The position numbers were made by a program, and so were the translations under genes. Shown piece by piece: positions 46,705 to 55,565 of a DNA stretch of 64,000 nucleotides (the stretch's first letter is position 1; the number at the start of each line of letters is the position of its first letter). The stretch is taken from positions 2,208,001 through 2,272,000 of the forward strand of contig JIAB01000001.1 of the NCBI GenBank assembly GCA_000687975.1. The letters are read 5' to 3'. This DNA is from Lachnospiraceae bacterium AC2031. GTDB taxonomy: Bacteria; Bacillota; Clostridia; Lachnospirales; Lachnospiraceae. Under the pieces are notes generated by a model, which saw nothing but the letters and a program-made list of their open reading frames with translations, ran no database searches and was not told the DNA's origin.

Positions 46705-48216
46705 ATGGGTTTCCTTTACAGAAGTACGAGAAATGAAAATGAGACAGCTACAGCCAGCGAGGCTATCCTTAAGGGACTTGCCGAAGAAGGCGGACTGTTC
46801 GTGCCAGATGAGATTCCAGAGCTGGACGTTCCATTTGAGGAGCTTGCAGAAATGGACTACAAGGGCGTAGCATATGAGGTAATGAGTCGTATGCTTACAG
46901 ACTTTACAGAAGAGGAACTCATGTATTGTATAAATGGAGCATATGATAAGAAGTTCGATACAGAGCTTATTGCTCCAGTAAAGTATCACCATGGTTCATA
47001 CATTCTTGAACTGTTCCATGGCAAGACTATAGCATTTAAAGATATGGCTCTTTCAATCCTGCCATACCTTATGACTACAGCTGCTAAGAAGAACAATATC
47101 GATAAGGAGATTGTTATTCTTACAGCAACTTCAGGTGATACAGGAAAGGCTGCTCTTGCAGGCTTCGCTGATGTACCTGGAACAAGAATCGCTGTATTCT
47201 ATCCTAAGAACGGCGTAAGCCCAATTCAGGAGAAGCAGATGGTTACAGAGAAGGGCGCAAATACATTTGTGGCTGGTATCACAGGTAACTTCGATGATGC
47301 ACAGACAGGTGTTAAGAAGATGTTCTCAGACAAGAAGCTTGCTGAGCTCCTTGACGAGAAGGGCTTCCAGTTCTCTTCAGCTAACTCAATCAATATCGGA
47401 CGTCTGGTTCCACAGATGGTTTACTATGTATATTCTTACACAAGACTTGTAGCTGCTGGAGTTATCAAGGCTGGTGATGAGATAAATGTAGTTGTTCCAA
47501 CAGGTAACTTCGGAAACATCCTTGCAGCTTACTATGCATCAGAGATGGGTCTTCCAGTTAAGAAGTTCATCTGCGCATCTAATGATAACAAGGTGCTTTA
47601 TGATTTCTTCTCAACAGGCGAGTATGATCGTAACCGTGAGTTCATCCTTACAACTTCACCATCTATGGATATTCTTATTTCAAGTAACCTTGAGCGTCTT
47701 ATCTACCGTATTGCAGGAAATGACGCAGCTAAGAATGCAGAGCTGATGAAGAGTCTTAACGAGACAGGTAAGTATCAGATCACTGACGAGATGAAGAAGA
47801 ACCTGTACAAGTTCTATGGTAACTTTGCTACAACTGATGAGGTTGCTGCTACAATCCATACAGTATATAACGAGGATGGCTATGTGCTTGATACACATAC
47901 AGCTGTTGCCGTTAATGTATATGATAAGTATAAGGCTGAGACAGGAGATGATACTCCAACAGTTATCGCTTCTACAGCAAGTCCATACAAGTTCGCAAGA
48001 AGCGTTGTTGAAGCTCTTCTTGATACACCAGAGGGTGATAAGGTATCACTTGATTCCTTAGATGACTTTGCTCTTGTAGATGAGCTTGAGAAGCTTTCAT
48101 CTGTAAAGGTTCCACAGGCTGTTGAAGAAATCCGTACAGCTCCAATCATGCACGAGACAGTATGTGAGAAGGAAGAGATGGAAGCGGTAGTAAAGAGCTT
48201 TCTTGGGATTGAGTAA
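46705..48216 (+). CDS. thrC: Threonine synthase
   Basis: PLP enzyme converting O-phosphohomoserine to threonine. The 503 residues match the longer (thrC group with N-terminal extension) family: LYRSTRNENET, LFHGKTIAFKDMALS with the Schiff-base Lys112, LTATSGDTGKAAL, and the VPTGNFGNILAAYYA phosphate site. Start ATG 46705 is weakly supported by AAGTGAG; a GTG at 46693 is the alternative. The gene has its own promoter and is followed by 320 bases of structured non-coding DNA. Confidence 0.95.
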   Translation: MGFLYRSTRNENETATASEAILKGLAEEGGLFVPDEIPELDVPFEELAEMDYKGVAYEVMSRMLTDFTEEELMYCINGAYDKKFDTELIAPVKYHHGSYILELFHGKTIAFKDMALSILPYLMTTAAKKNNIDKEIVILTATSGDTGKAALAGFADVPGTRIAVFYPKNGVSPIQEKQMVTEKGANTFVAGITGNFDDAQTGVKKMFSDKKLAELLDEKGFQFSSANSINIGRLVPQMVYYVYSYTRLVAAGVIKAGDEINVVVPTGNFGNILAAYYASEMGLPVKKFICASNDNKVLYDFFSTGEYDRNREFILTTSPSMDILISSNLERLIYRIAGNDAAKNAELMKSLNETGKYQITDEMKKNLYKFYGNFATTDEVAATIHTVYNEDGYVLDTHTAVAVNVYDKYKAETGDDTPTVIASTASPYKFARSVVEALLDTPEGDKVSLDSLDDFALVDELEKLSSVKVPQAVEEIRTAPIMHETVCEKEEMEAVVKSFLGIE

Positions 48217-48291
48217 ATAGACGGTTTGCTTTGCAGACTGTAATATATAATTTAATAATATGTGGATTATCGAGATGCTTTTGCAGTACTT

Positions 48292-48364
48292 AAACATGCA
48301 TTCATAAGGCACGCGCTGGCGCGCTAACTGTCTGCTTCGCAGACGGCCTTATTTCATGCAGTTT
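48292..48364. repeat. Nested inverted repeat (cruciform) 1
   Basis: Outer arms 48292-48310 and 48345-48364 pair over about 18 bases with few mismatches (AAACATGCATTCATAAGGC versus the complement of GGCCTTATTTCATGCAGTTT). Inside are two hairpins: CGCGC-TG-GCGCG (48312-48323) and GTCTGC-TTC-GCAGAC (48330-48344). No open frame is seen. Confidence 0.75.
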
Positions 48365-48387
48365 AGGTTCCTGCTTCGCAGTAACTC

Positions 48388-48450
48388 CAACAGATAATAT
48401 GGACGCGTCTTTGCCTGCAAGCAGGCACGGCACGTACATATTATCTGTTG
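48388..48450. repeat. Nested inverted repeat (cruciform) 2
   Basis: CAACAGATAATATG (48388-48401) and CATATTATCTGTTG (48437-48450) are perfect 14-base arms around a loop that itself holds TGCCTGC-AA-GCAGGCA (48411-48428). It lies 24 bases behind cruciform 1. Confidence 0.8.
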
Positions 48451-48475
48451 ATACTGCAAATAGTAATCCATATTT

Positions 48476-48513
48476 AGCAGTTCGTTGGTACCATCCTGCT
48501 GATCAAAACTAGG
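48476..48513 (+). promoter_or_regulatory. Probable preQ1-I riboswitch aptamer
   Basis: AGCAG (48476-48480) pairs with CTGCT (48496-48500); the loop has TTC and ACC at the places where preQ1-I aptamers have GGTTC and ACACC, and an A-rich tail AAAACTAGG (48505-48513) follows, as in the pseudoknot strand of class I. It sits ahead of queD-queE-folE-queC, the route to preQ0, and is followed by a terminator. The stem is short and the consensus match incomplete. Confidence 0.6.
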
Positions 48514-48538
48514 GCCGTGAATCAAAGGAGTTTTTTTG

Positions 48539-48575
48539 TATGTCACGGGATTTATATCTCGTGACATATTTTTTT
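48539..48575 (+). terminator. Attenuator terminator ahead of queD
   Basis: TATGTCACGGGAT (48539-48551) pairs with ATCTCGTGACATA (48556-48568) around TTAT with one mismatch, then seven T. It is 13 bases ahead of the queD start codon, so it must be controlled. The ATG at 48540 within it is not a start. Confidence 0.9.
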
Positions 48576-48587
48576 GAGGTAAAACAT

Positions 48588-49007
48588 ATGTATATTTTAA
48601 GAACAAAAGCAGAATTCGACAGCGCACATTTCCTTAAGGATTACGAAGGTAAATGTGCCAACATCCATGGACACAGATGGATAATAACTGTAGAGGTTGG
48701 TTCCGAGGAGGTTAAGGCTGAGGGCCCTGACCGTGGTATGGTAGTTGACTTCGGAAAACTGAAGGACGACCTGAAGGAAGAGGCATCAAAGCTTGACCAC
48801 ACCCTGCTCCTTGAGAAGGGCAGTCTTCGAGAGACAACCAAGAAAGCTATGGAAGAGGAAGGCTTCTCAATGATAGAGCTGGACTTCCGTCCAACAGCTG
48901 AGAACCTTGCAAAATATCTCTATGATGTGATGGAGGCAAAGGGCTACCACGTAATACGTGCCCGCGTCTTCGAAACACCAGAGAACTGTGCCGAGTTTAC
49001 AAAATGA
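48588..49007 (+). CDS. queD: 6-carboxy-tetrahydropterin synthase
   Basis: Second step of queuosine-precursor synthesis: converts dihydroneopterin triphosphate to 6-carboxytetrahydropterin. The 139 residues include the zinc ligands H14, H27 and H29 (FDSAHFLKDYEGKCANIHGH) and the catalytic Cys23. GAGGT is 7 bases ahead of ATG 48588. Its stop codon lies inside the ATGAGTC palindrome (49001-49056) that separates it from queE. Confidence 0.95.
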   Translation: MYILRTKAEFDSAHFLKDYEGKCANIHGHRWIITVEVGSEEVKAEGPDRGMVVDFGKLKDDLKEEASKLDHTLLLEKGSLRETTKKAMEEEGFSMIELDFRPTAENLAKYLYDVMEAKGYHVIRARVFETPENCAEFTK

Positions 49008-49056
49008 GTCGATTTGGCTCGAGTCGATTTGGCTCAAAGCCAAATTGACTCATTTT
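49001..49056. repeat. ATGAGTCA-type intergenic palindrome, copy 3
   Basis: AAAATGAGTC + GATTTGGCTC on the left matches GCCAAAT-TGACTCATTTT on the right; the inner GAGTCGATTTGGCTC unit is duplicated in tandem. It overlaps the queD stop codon (TGA 49005-49007) and ends 2-3 bases ahead of the queE ribosome-binding site. Confidence 0.85.
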
Positions 49057-49067
49057 GAGGAGTAAAA

Positions 49068-49778
49068 ATGTTTAGAGTAGCGGAAAAGTTTATTAGTATA
49101 AATGGGGAGAGTCGGCGGGCTGGTGAGCTGGCCGTCTTTCTACGACTGGGCGGATGTAACCTGAACTGTACGTATTGCGATACAGCCTGGGCTATTCCAA
49201 CGGATGGTGGCTATCAGGAGATGAGTTGCGAAGAGATTCTGGACTACCTGCGCAGCACCAGTGTGGACAATGTGACCATTACTGGCGGGGAACCACTCCT
49301 TCATCTTGGTGGAAGTACAGGCGGTGAGGATCAGGACTCCTTAGAAAGCTTGGTTGTAGATACCATTTCCCTTAACAAGCGGGTGGAGATCGAGACAAAT
49401 GGAGCTGTCAGCATCAAGCCTTTTTACGAGCTGGCGAAGAAGCTGTCCCTGAGGGATGAGCTTTCCATCACCCTGGACTATAAGTGTCCTGGCAGTGGAA
49501 TGGAGCAGTTCATGCTGATGGAGAACTATGATTACCTTCGTGAGTATGACACGGTGAAGTTTGTTGTGATGAGCCGGGAGGATCTGGACAGAGCCCGTGA
49601 GGTGATCGAGAAGTATAACCTGGTGGAGCGCGGCAGTGCCGTGTATCTAAGTCCTGTGTTTGGGGCGATTGAACCGCGGGAGATTGTGGAGTACATGATC
49701 GAACATAAGATGAATGGTGTTACCAACCAGTTGCAGCAGCATAAATTCATATGGCCACCTGATGCGAGAGGGGTATAA
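49068..49778 (+). CDS. queE: 7-carboxy-7-deazaguanine synthase (radical SAM)
   Basis: Third step of the pathway. The 236-residue radical-SAM enzyme has the C-x3-C-x2-C cluster ligands C30, C34 and C37 (GGCNLNCTYCDTAW), a substrate-binding ITGGEPLLH, and the C-terminal HKFIWPPDARGV end of the clade. GAGGAG precedes ATG 49068. A perfect 8-bp hairpin (49780-49798) just behind the stop resembles operon-internal stop-codon hairpins elsewhere. Confidence 0.95.
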   Translation: MFRVAEKFISINGESRRAGELAVFLRLGGCNLNCTYCDTAWAIPTDGGYQEMSCEEILDYLRSTSVDNVTITGGEPLLHLGGSTGGEDQDSLESLVVDTISLNKRVEIETNGAVSIKPFYELAKKLSLRDELSITLDYKCPGSGMEQFMLMENYDYLREYDTVKFVVMSREDLDRAREVIEKYNLVERGSAVYLSPVFGAIEPREIVEYMIEHKMNGVTNQLQQHKFIWPPDARGV

Positions 49779-49779
49779 A

Positions 49780-49798
49780 AAGATTGCTATGCAATCTT
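49780..49798. repeat. Hairpin behind queE
   Basis: AAGATTGC (49780-49787) and GCAATCTT (49791-49798) around TAT; no T-run. Confidence 0.6.
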
Positions 49799-49858
49799 GA
49801 TCGGTGATGTAAAATAGATGTTAAATTATGATAATAAGTGAGATAATGGAGAGAAATT

Positions 49859-50455
49859 ATGGCAGTTGATCAGGAGAAAGTTAGAGAGCATATCAGAGGA
49901 ATCCTGGAGGCGATTGGCGAGGATCCAGACAGAGAGGGACTTCGCGAGACACCAGACAGAGTTGCTCGTATGTACAGTGAGATTTTTGAGGGCATTAGCT
50001 ATACAAATGATGAGATAGCCAACATGTTCAATAAGACATTTGATGCCCCAACAAATAATGATATGGTTCTCGTTAGAGATATAGAGATATTCAGCTATTG
50101 TGAGCATCACATGGCGCTGATGTACGATATGAAGGTAAATGTAGCCTACATTCCTCGCGAGAGGGTTATCGGACTCAGCAAGATTGCTCGTATTGCTGAT
50201 ATGGTAGGAAAGAGACTACAGCTTCAGGAGAAGATAGGCTTCGATATCGCTGAGATAATGGAGAAGGCAACACTATCTCCAGACGTAGCGGTAATCATCA
50301 GTGGAAAGCACAGCTGTATGACAGCCAGGGGAATTAAGAATACTCCAGCTGTAACATTGACGACAACGTTTAGAGGAGCTTTTGAAAAGAATAAGGATCT
50401 TCAGGACAGAGTTCTGAGACTCATCGACCTGAGATTATCCAGAGATGACATTTAG
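49859..50455 (+). CDS. folE: GTP cyclohydrolase I (FolE, likely for queuosine)
   Basis: Converts GTP to dihydroneopterin triphosphate, the first step of both folate and preQ0 synthesis. The 198 residues have the zinc and active-site residues C81, H83, H84 ([12 protein letters not shown]) and the second Cys in [12 protein letters not shown] (about C154). GGAGAG precedes ATG 49859. Its place between queE and queC argues that it feeds queuosine synthesis here. Confidence 0.96.
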   Translation: MAVDQEKVREHIRGILEAIGEDPDREGLRETPDRVARMYSEIFEGISYTNDEIANMFNKTFDAPTNNDMVLVRDIEIFSYCEHHMALMYDMKVNVAYIPRERVIGLSKIARIADMVGKRLQLQEKIGFDIAEIMEKATLSPDVAVIISGKHSCMTARGIKNTPAVTLTTTFRGAFEKNKDLQDRVLRLIDLRLSRDDI

Positions 50456-50504
50456 GTGCAAGAGGGGACAGACCTTGGTGCAATGGGGACGGACCCCACT
50501 GCAC
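50456..50504. repeat. GGGACAGACC-type repeat, copy 1
   Basis: The 49-base unit begins GTGCAAGAGGGGACAGACC and ends with a hairpin GTGCAATGGGG/CCCCACTGCAC (50478-50504, one mismatch). It starts immediately at the folE stop. A longer copy is at 58536. Confidence 0.85.
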
Positions 50505-50521
50505 GAAATTAAGGAGTAGAA

Positions 50522-51184
50522 ATGAAGAATAAGAAGGAAGCGGTAGTTGTATTCAGTGGTGGTCAGGACAGTACCACCTGCCTGGTATGGGCTACCAAGA
50601 TATATGAGAAAGTATACGCAGTGTCATTTGACTATGGTCAGAGACATAAGAAGGAGCTGGAGTGTGCTGCCAGCATCGCAGCAGAGCTTGGAGTTGAGCA
50701 TACAATAATCGACCTTTCAGAGCTTAATCAGCTGGCACCTAATTCTCTTACAAGAGAGGATATGGCTGTTGATACAGATGCACCTGAGCAGGGACCTCCA
50801 AACACATTTGTTGAGGGAAGAAATATGCTCTTCCTTACATATGCAGCTATATTCGCAAAGACACATGGCGTTACAGATATAATTACTGGTGTATCTCAGA
50901 GTGATTTCTCAGGATACCCTGACTGCAGAGACATATTTATCAAGTCTCTCAATACAACTCTGAACCTTGCTATGGAATATGAGTTCTGTCTTATCACACC
51001 ACTTATGTGGATCGATAAGGAAGAAACATGGGAGCTGGCTGACAGCCTTGGCGCCTTTGACCTGGTTAGAGAGAAGACTCTTACATGCTACAACGGCGTT
51101 CTTGGTGATGGCTGTGGAAACTGCCCAGCTTGTAAATTAAGAAAACGTGGTCTGGATAGATATCTGGAAAGAAGAATAGTATGA
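50522..51184 (+). CDS. queC: 7-cyano-7-deazaguanine (preQ0) synthase
   Basis: Converts the QueE product to preQ0 with ammonia and ATP. The 220 residues begin with the PP-loop [11 protein letters not shown] (about 11-21) and end with the zinc ligands [28 protein letters not shown] precedes ATG 50522. Together with queD, queE and folE it forms a complete GTP-to-preQ0 operon. The stop overlaps the next start (ATGA at 51181-51184). Confidence 0.96.
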   Translation: MKNKKEAVVVFSGGQDSTTCLVWATKIYEKVYAVSFDYGQRHKKELECAASIAAELGVEHTIIDLSELNQLAPNSLTREDMAVDTDAPEQGPPNTFVEGRNMLFLTYAAIFAKTHGVTDIITGVSQSDFSGYPDCRDIFIKSLNTTLNLAMEYEFCLITPLMWIDKEETWELADSLGAFDLVREKTLTCYNGVLGDGCGNCPACKLRKRGLDRYLERRIV

Positions 51185-52155
51185 CAAGTCAGATTAATGA
51201 ACAATCTATAAAGCAGAAGCCTTTAAAAAAGCTTCCAATGAAGAAACTGCTTTTTGTCGTAAATCCGAAGGCGGGCAGAACTGTCATTAAATCAGAAATG
51301 ATCGATATTCTGGAAGTCTTTTCAAATGCTGGCTACAAGGTGGAGGTTTATCCAACTAAGAGTCAGGAAGAGACGGAGAAGTATGTCTACGAAAATGCGG
51401 AAAGCTTTGATATTGTAGTCTGTGCTGGCGGTGATGGAACCCTGGATAATACAGTGGGTGGAATCATGCGACTGGAGCGACGTATCAAGCGCCGTGTTCA
51501 TATGGGCTACATCCCATGTGGAAGTACAAATGACTATGCAAGAAGCCTTCGTATAAGCATGGATCCGGTTCAGGCGGCGCGTGACATCGTGGAGGGTGAA
51601 ATTTGCCACGTGGATGTAGGACGCCTGGAGAATACATTTTTCATCTATGTTGCTGCCTTTGGTGCATTTACTGATATATCGTATTCGACTCCACAGAACT
51701 TGAAAAATGCCCTCGGCCATGCAGCATATGTGCTGGAAGCCAGCAAGACACTTTTCAATCTCAAGAGTTACCGTATGAAGGTGCTCTTCGATGGTGAGGA
51801 GGTAAGCGGCGACTTTATATACGGACAGGTAACTAATTCTCTATCGATTGGCGGCTTCAAAAATATAGCGCCGAAGGATATGTCATTTTCCGACGGCCTT
51901 TTCGAATCAGTGCTTATAAAGACTCCTGAAACTCCTGTGGAGCTTCAGCGTATCATTAACTGTCTTCTTGTTGATGACCTGAATGATGACATGATCATTT
52001 CCAGGAAGTCATCACGAGTTGTGATTCAGTGTTCTGAGGAACTTCCTTGGACAGTTGATGGCGAATATGGTGGCAGTTATAAGACCACCAGAGTTTCAAA
52101 TATCAGAAAAGCAGTGTCACTTACACTAAGAAGCAAGAGTGCATTTCCAGGATAG
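51181..52155 (+). CDS. Diacylglycerol/lipid kinase family protein
   Basis: A 324-residue YegS/DagK-type lipid kinase. The nucleotide-binding signature [16 protein letters not shown] (about 80-95) and [13 protein letters not shown] follow the typical N-terminal VNPKAG. ATG 51181 overlaps the queC stop; a second ATG at 51238, just ahead of [10 protein letters not shown], would give a more usual length and is an equally good start. Likely phosphorylates a membrane lipid; the substrate cannot be stated. It is followed by the polysaccharide genes. Confidence 0.88.
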   Translation: MTSQINEQSIKQKPLKKLPMKKLLFVVNPKAGRTVIKSEMIDILEVFSNAGYKVEVYPTKSQEETEKYVYENAESFDIVVCAGGDGTLDNTVGGIMRLERRIKRRVHMGYIPCGSTNDYARSLRISMDPVQAARDIVEGEICHVDVGRLENTFFIYVAAFGAFTDISYSTPQNLKNALGHAAYVLEASKTLFNLKSYRMKVLFDGEEVSGDFIYGQVTNSLSIGGFKNIAPKDMSFSDGLFESVLIKTPETPVELQRIINCLLVDDLNDDMIISRKSSRVVIQCSEELPWTVDGEYGGSYKTTRVSNIRKAVSLTLRSKSAFPG

Positions 52156-52232
52156 GAGATGCACTTTTACTATCCAAAGTTTTATGATATAATAATATGA
52201 CCTATGTGCTTACTTTGTTTAGGGGAGATTAA

Positions 52233-53627
52233 ATGAAAAAGCAACTGAAGCAGTGCATCAATCTTATCGTACTGCTCCTTAAGTTAATTGTATATTTCTT
52301 AGTGTTCTGGATATTCTACAGACTGTATGCCATCGAAAACTGGCAGATGCTTGTTCGAAACAGAACTTCTGCGGTAACTATCATTAGTTACCTTATTTCG
52401 GGTTATCTATTTCTTAACATTTATGGCAGTTATGATGTTGGAAAGCGTAAGAGTCGCCCGATCATTATATCCCTTTGTCTTGCGTCAGTTATGACGGACC
52501 TGGTTGCGTATATCATGCTCTGCGTCATGAATACAAACGAGAATAATAATGAAACCTTCTCGCTGGATCAACCGTGGCTCCTGATCATTATATTTATTCT
52601 GCAGGCTATAGTCATCGAGCTAGGCGTTTATGTAGGTAACTGGATATACTTTAAGATTTATGATCCTGAGCGGTGTCTCATTGTAACTTCATCTCAGAGG
52701 TCTCTTGATGAGATCAGTAAGAGCGTGCGTAAGTACAGACTGCAGTACAAGATTTGCAGAAATATGGATTATCGAAATGAAAATCTTCGCGATACCATAC
52801 AGAAGTACGATACGATCTTCGTTTACGATGTGCCTATAAAGGAAAGAACACAGATAGTTGAGTTCTGTTATCAGAACATGAAAAATGTATATATCAATCC
52901 TGAGATGGCGGACGTTGTGGAGAGAACATCTCATCACGTTATGCTGGATGATGTATCGCTGTTTGAGCTTACATCTCTTGGACTTAGAGCTGAGCAGAAG
53001 GCACTCAAGAGATTCTTCGATGTTGTGATCTCGGGTCTTGCGCTTATCATCACATCACCACTTGTTCTAGTTGCTGCAATCGCAATCAAGCTGGACGATG
53101 GTGGAGCAGTTTTCTTCAAGCAGAACCGTGCTACAAGAGGTGGTAAGATCTTCTCAGTTTATAAGCTACGTACCATGAAGGAAAATGTGGATAATTATCT
53201 GTCTGTTGTAGATGACGACAGAATCACAAAGGTTGGTCGTATTCTTAGACGATTCAGAATTGATGAGATTCCACAGTTCCTGAATGTTATAAAGGGCGAT
53301 ATGTCAGTAGTTGGTCCTAGACCAGAGATGCTGGCAAATATCTTCAACTACACAAATGATCTTCCTGAGTTTGAGTATCGACTTAGAGTTAAGGCGGGAA
53401 TCACTGGCTATGCCCAGATCGCTGGTAAGTACAACACCTCACCAAAGGATAAGCTGGTTCTTGACCTAATGTACATAGAGGAATATTCCATGTGGATGGA
53501 TATCAAGATGATATTCCAGACACTGATCGTTATATTTAAGAAGGATTCAACAGAGGCCTTTGCTAATGAGTCAGAGGCTCGTTACGAAAAGTATTACGAC
53601 AAGGTTTACCCGGGGGAAGCAAAATGA
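52233..53627 (+). CDS. Undecaprenyl-phosphate sugar phosphotransferase (priming transferase)
   Basis: A 464-residue bacterial sugar transferase that starts an exopolysaccharide or surface-polymer repeat unit by placing a sugar phosphate on undecaprenyl phosphate. Four hydrophobic N-terminal segments (about 12-140) and a CoA-like linker region lead to the catalytic domain from about residue 265: KRFFDVVISGLALI, VFFKQNRATRGGKIFSVYKLRTM, DEIPQFLNVIKGDMSVVGPRPE and VKAGITGYAQIAGKYNT. GGGGAG precedes ATG 52233. Its stop overlaps the next gene's start. Confidence 0.9.
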   Translation: MKKQLKQCINLIVLLLKLIVYFLVFWIFYRLYAIENWQMLVRNRTSAVTIISYLISGYLFLNIYGSYDVGKRKSRPIIISLCLASVMTDLVAYIMLCVMNTNENNNETFSLDQPWLLIIIFILQAIVIELGVYVGNWIYFKIYDPERCLIVTSSQRSLDEISKSVRKYRLQYKICRNMDYRNENLRDTIQKYDTIFVYDVPIKERTQIVEFCYQNMKNVYINPEMADVVERTSHHVMLDDVSLFELTSLGLRAEQKALKRFFDVVISGLALIITSPLVLVAAIAIKLDDGGAVFFKQNRATRGGKIFSVYKLRTMKENVDNYLSVVDDDRITKVGRILRRFRIDEIPQFLNVIKGDMSVVGPRPEMLANIFNYTNDLPEFEYRLRVKAGITGYAQIAGKYNTSPKDKLVLDLMYIEEYSMWMDIKMIFQTLIVIFKKDSTEAFANESEARYEKYYDKVYPGEAK

Positions 53628-54637
53628 CATCGACACAAACAATAGATATTCTGCTCGCAACTTACAATGGAGAGCAGTTTGTTGATAAGCAGATTAAGTC
53701 TCTTGTGACACAGTCTGAGGAGGGACTCATCAGATCAAGTGGTGAGAAGATCAGACTCATCGTCAGAGATGACGGATCTACAGATAGAACTCTTGATATC
53801 ATAAAGAAGAGAGTAGAATACTATAAGGCAAAACGTGAGAATCCTATGGAAGTTAAGATTCTCGATGATACGAAACATTCGGGCTCACCGACAGAAAGTT
53901 TCATGAAGCTACTAAGTGTAGCAACAGGTGACTACGTAATGTTCTCGGATCAGGACGATATGTGGTACCGTAGAAAGACAGAGACCACATTTGCCAAGAT
54001 GAAGAAATGCGAAGAGAAGTATGGAAAGGATACACCAATCCTTGTTCATACAGATCTTTCACTTATGGATGAAGATGGACGCAAGATTGCAGAATCCTTC
54101 TTCGACTATCAGAAACTTCCTCGTGAGGATGGGGTAAGAGATAGTATCAGTTCACTACTAATTCAGAACACAGTGACGGGATGTACCGTCATGATGAACA
54201 GAGCAGCGGCAGACCTTCTTCGTGAAGCACCTGCTTCGGAAATGGTACTCATGTATGACCATTTTGCTGCAATACTTGTAGCTGCTACTGGTCACGTAGC
54301 ATTTGTAGATGAGCCACTTATCAGATACAGACAGCACAGCAAAAATGCAGTTGGGGCTCATGCTGCTGGAAGCACTGCTGAATATAAGGCACGTTTCAGC
54401 TTTGGCAGAGAGAAGTTCCTTAAGGATATGGATCTCAGCTACAGACAGACCAGCTATATCCTGAAGAGATATGGCGACAGGATTCGTGCAAAAAGCGGCC
54501 AGAAGACCGTTGATATGATGAAGGAGTATTCTGAACTCATCATGGCTGGCAAGCGCGAGAAGCTGGAGTTCTTCCAGAAGTACGGTGTATATAAGAATGG
54601 CGCCATCAAAAAGATCGTTCAGATGATCTGGTGCTAA
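53624..54637 (+). CDS. Glycosyltransferase family 2 (rhamnosyl-/glucosyl-type)
   Basis: A 337-residue GT2 enzyme adding a sugar to a surface polymer. The GT-A fold is shown by DILLATYNGEQFVDKQI, RDDGSTDRT, VMFSDQDDMW (metal-binding DxD) and the later ENTVTGCTVMMNRAA. ATGA overlap with the preceding gene shows coupling. The closest pattern is the rhamnosyltransferase group, but the sugar is not predictable. The ATGAGTCA palindrome copy 4 follows. Confidence 0.85.
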   Translation: MTSTQTIDILLATYNGEQFVDKQIKSLVTQSEEGLIRSSGEKIRLIVRDDGSTDRTLDIIKKRVEYYKAKRENPMEVKILDDTKHSGSPTESFMKLLSVATGDYVMFSDQDDMWYRRKTETTFAKMKKCEEKYGKDTPILVHTDLSLMDEDGRKIAESFFDYQKLPREDGVRDSISSLLIQNTVTGCTVMMNRAAADLLREAPASEMVLMYDHFAAILVAATGHVAFVDEPLIRYRQHSKNAVGAHAAGSTAEYKARFSFGREKFLKDMDLSYRQTSYILKRYGDRIRAKSGQKTVDMMKEYSELIMAGKREKLEFFQKYGVYKNGAIKKIVQMIWC

Positions 54638-54645
54638 AACGAATC

Positions 54646-54738
54646 AATGAGTCAAAATGAGTCACCCCCACGTCGGACGTACAAGGTGACTCAAAAATGA
54701 GTCACTTGTTACGTCCGACGTGAATGTTGACTCATTTT
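54646..54738. repeat. ATGAGTCA-type intergenic palindrome, copy 4 (double, longest)
   Basis: The 93-base element contains ATGAGTCA at 54647, another ATGAGTCAC at 54658, GTGACTCA at 54685, ATGAGTCAC at 54697 and terminal TGACTCAT ending at 54735. Inside, CACGTCGGACGT (54669-54680) is complementary to ACGTCCGACGTG (54711-54722). It looks like two nested copies and fills the gap between two glycosyltransferase genes. Confidence 0.88.
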
Positions 54739-54755
54739 GTTAATGGTAAGTGATT

Positions 54756-55517
54756 ATGAAGATTACAGGTGGAGTAGTTACATATAACAACAAAAAAACT
54801 ATAGATCGATGCATCAGTTCGGTGTTGAAGATGAACATAGATAAAGACTATGATTTTCGTCTGTATGTGTATGATAATGGTTCGACTGATGGAACACCTG
54901 AGTTGATCGAGTCCAAGTACCCTGAGGTAAAGCTTATCAGGGATAATGCGAACAAGGGCTTCGGCGCAGGACATAACGCGATTATAAAGCGTGTAAAGAG
55001 CGACTACCATTTTGTTATTAATCCTGATATTTATCTGGATGAAAACACTGTGGAAGAACTGACAAAGGTGCTGGAGAAGGACGAGAGCATCGGACTTATC
55101 ACACCAAGGATCATGAACAATGACGGAACTGAACAGTTTCTGCCAAAGTACTGTCCGACAGTGAGATACGTTTTTGTAAGCAAGATTCCAGGATTCAAAT
55201 ATCTTCGCCGCCGCTATACTCGTCAGGAGGAGAACCTGAACGAGCCAACAGAGATAGAGTTCTGTACAGGTTGTTTTTTTGGAGCTAGAACATCTTATCT
55301 GAAGAGGCTGAAAGGTTTCAGCAACAGATACTTTATGTACTGCGAGGATTCGGATCTCTCCAGAAGAGTCAGGGCGCAGGGCAAGAAGATTATCTTCTAT
55401 CCGGATGTGACAGCTTATCACAACTGGCAGCGAGATAACACAGGAAACCTTCGTGGAATCTACCGATTCGTAAAATCGCTCCTAGTTTATTTCAAGAAAT
55501 GGGGCTTTCAATTCTAA
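54756..55517 (+). CDS. Glycosyltransferase family 2
   Basis: A 253-residue GT2 enzyme similar to rhamnosyltransferases (ITGGVVTYNNKKTIDRC, VYDNGSTDGTPELIE, FGAGHNAIIK, VINPDIYLDENT as the metal site, MYCEDSDLSRRVRAQGKKIIFYPDV at the C-terminus). I use ATG 54756; a GTG at 54750 with GGTAAG ahead is also possible. It follows the palindrome and is followed by another copy of it. It belongs with 53624 in the surface-polymer cluster. Confidence 0.87.
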   Translation: MKITGGVVTYNNKKTIDRCISSVLKMNIDKDYDFRLYVYDNGSTDGTPELIESKYPEVKLIRDNANKGFGAGHNAIIKRVKSDYHFVINPDIYLDENTVEELTKVLEKDESIGLITPRIMNNDGTEQFLPKYCPTVRYVFVSKIPGFKYLRRRYTRQEENLNEPTEIEFCTGCFFGARTSYLKRLKGFSNRYFMYCEDSDLSRRVRAQGKKIIFYPDVTAYHNWQRDNTGNLRGIYRFVKSLLVYFKKWGFQF

Positions 55518-55554
55518 AATGAGTCAATTCGGCTTTGAGCCACTTTGACTCATT
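55518..55554. repeat. ATGAGTCA-type intergenic palindrome, copy 5
   Basis: AATGAGTCA (55518-55526) pairs with TGACTCATT (55546-55554), with an inner GGCT/AGCC stem. It starts one base after the glycosyltransferase stop and ends 11 bases ahead of the next start. Confidence 0.85.
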
Positions 55555-55565
55555 GGGATACATAT

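Noticed and set aside
48540-48587. Upstream start for queD at 48540
   Set aside because: The ATG is inside the terminator stem (48539-48568) and has no ribosome-binding site; ATG 48588 does.
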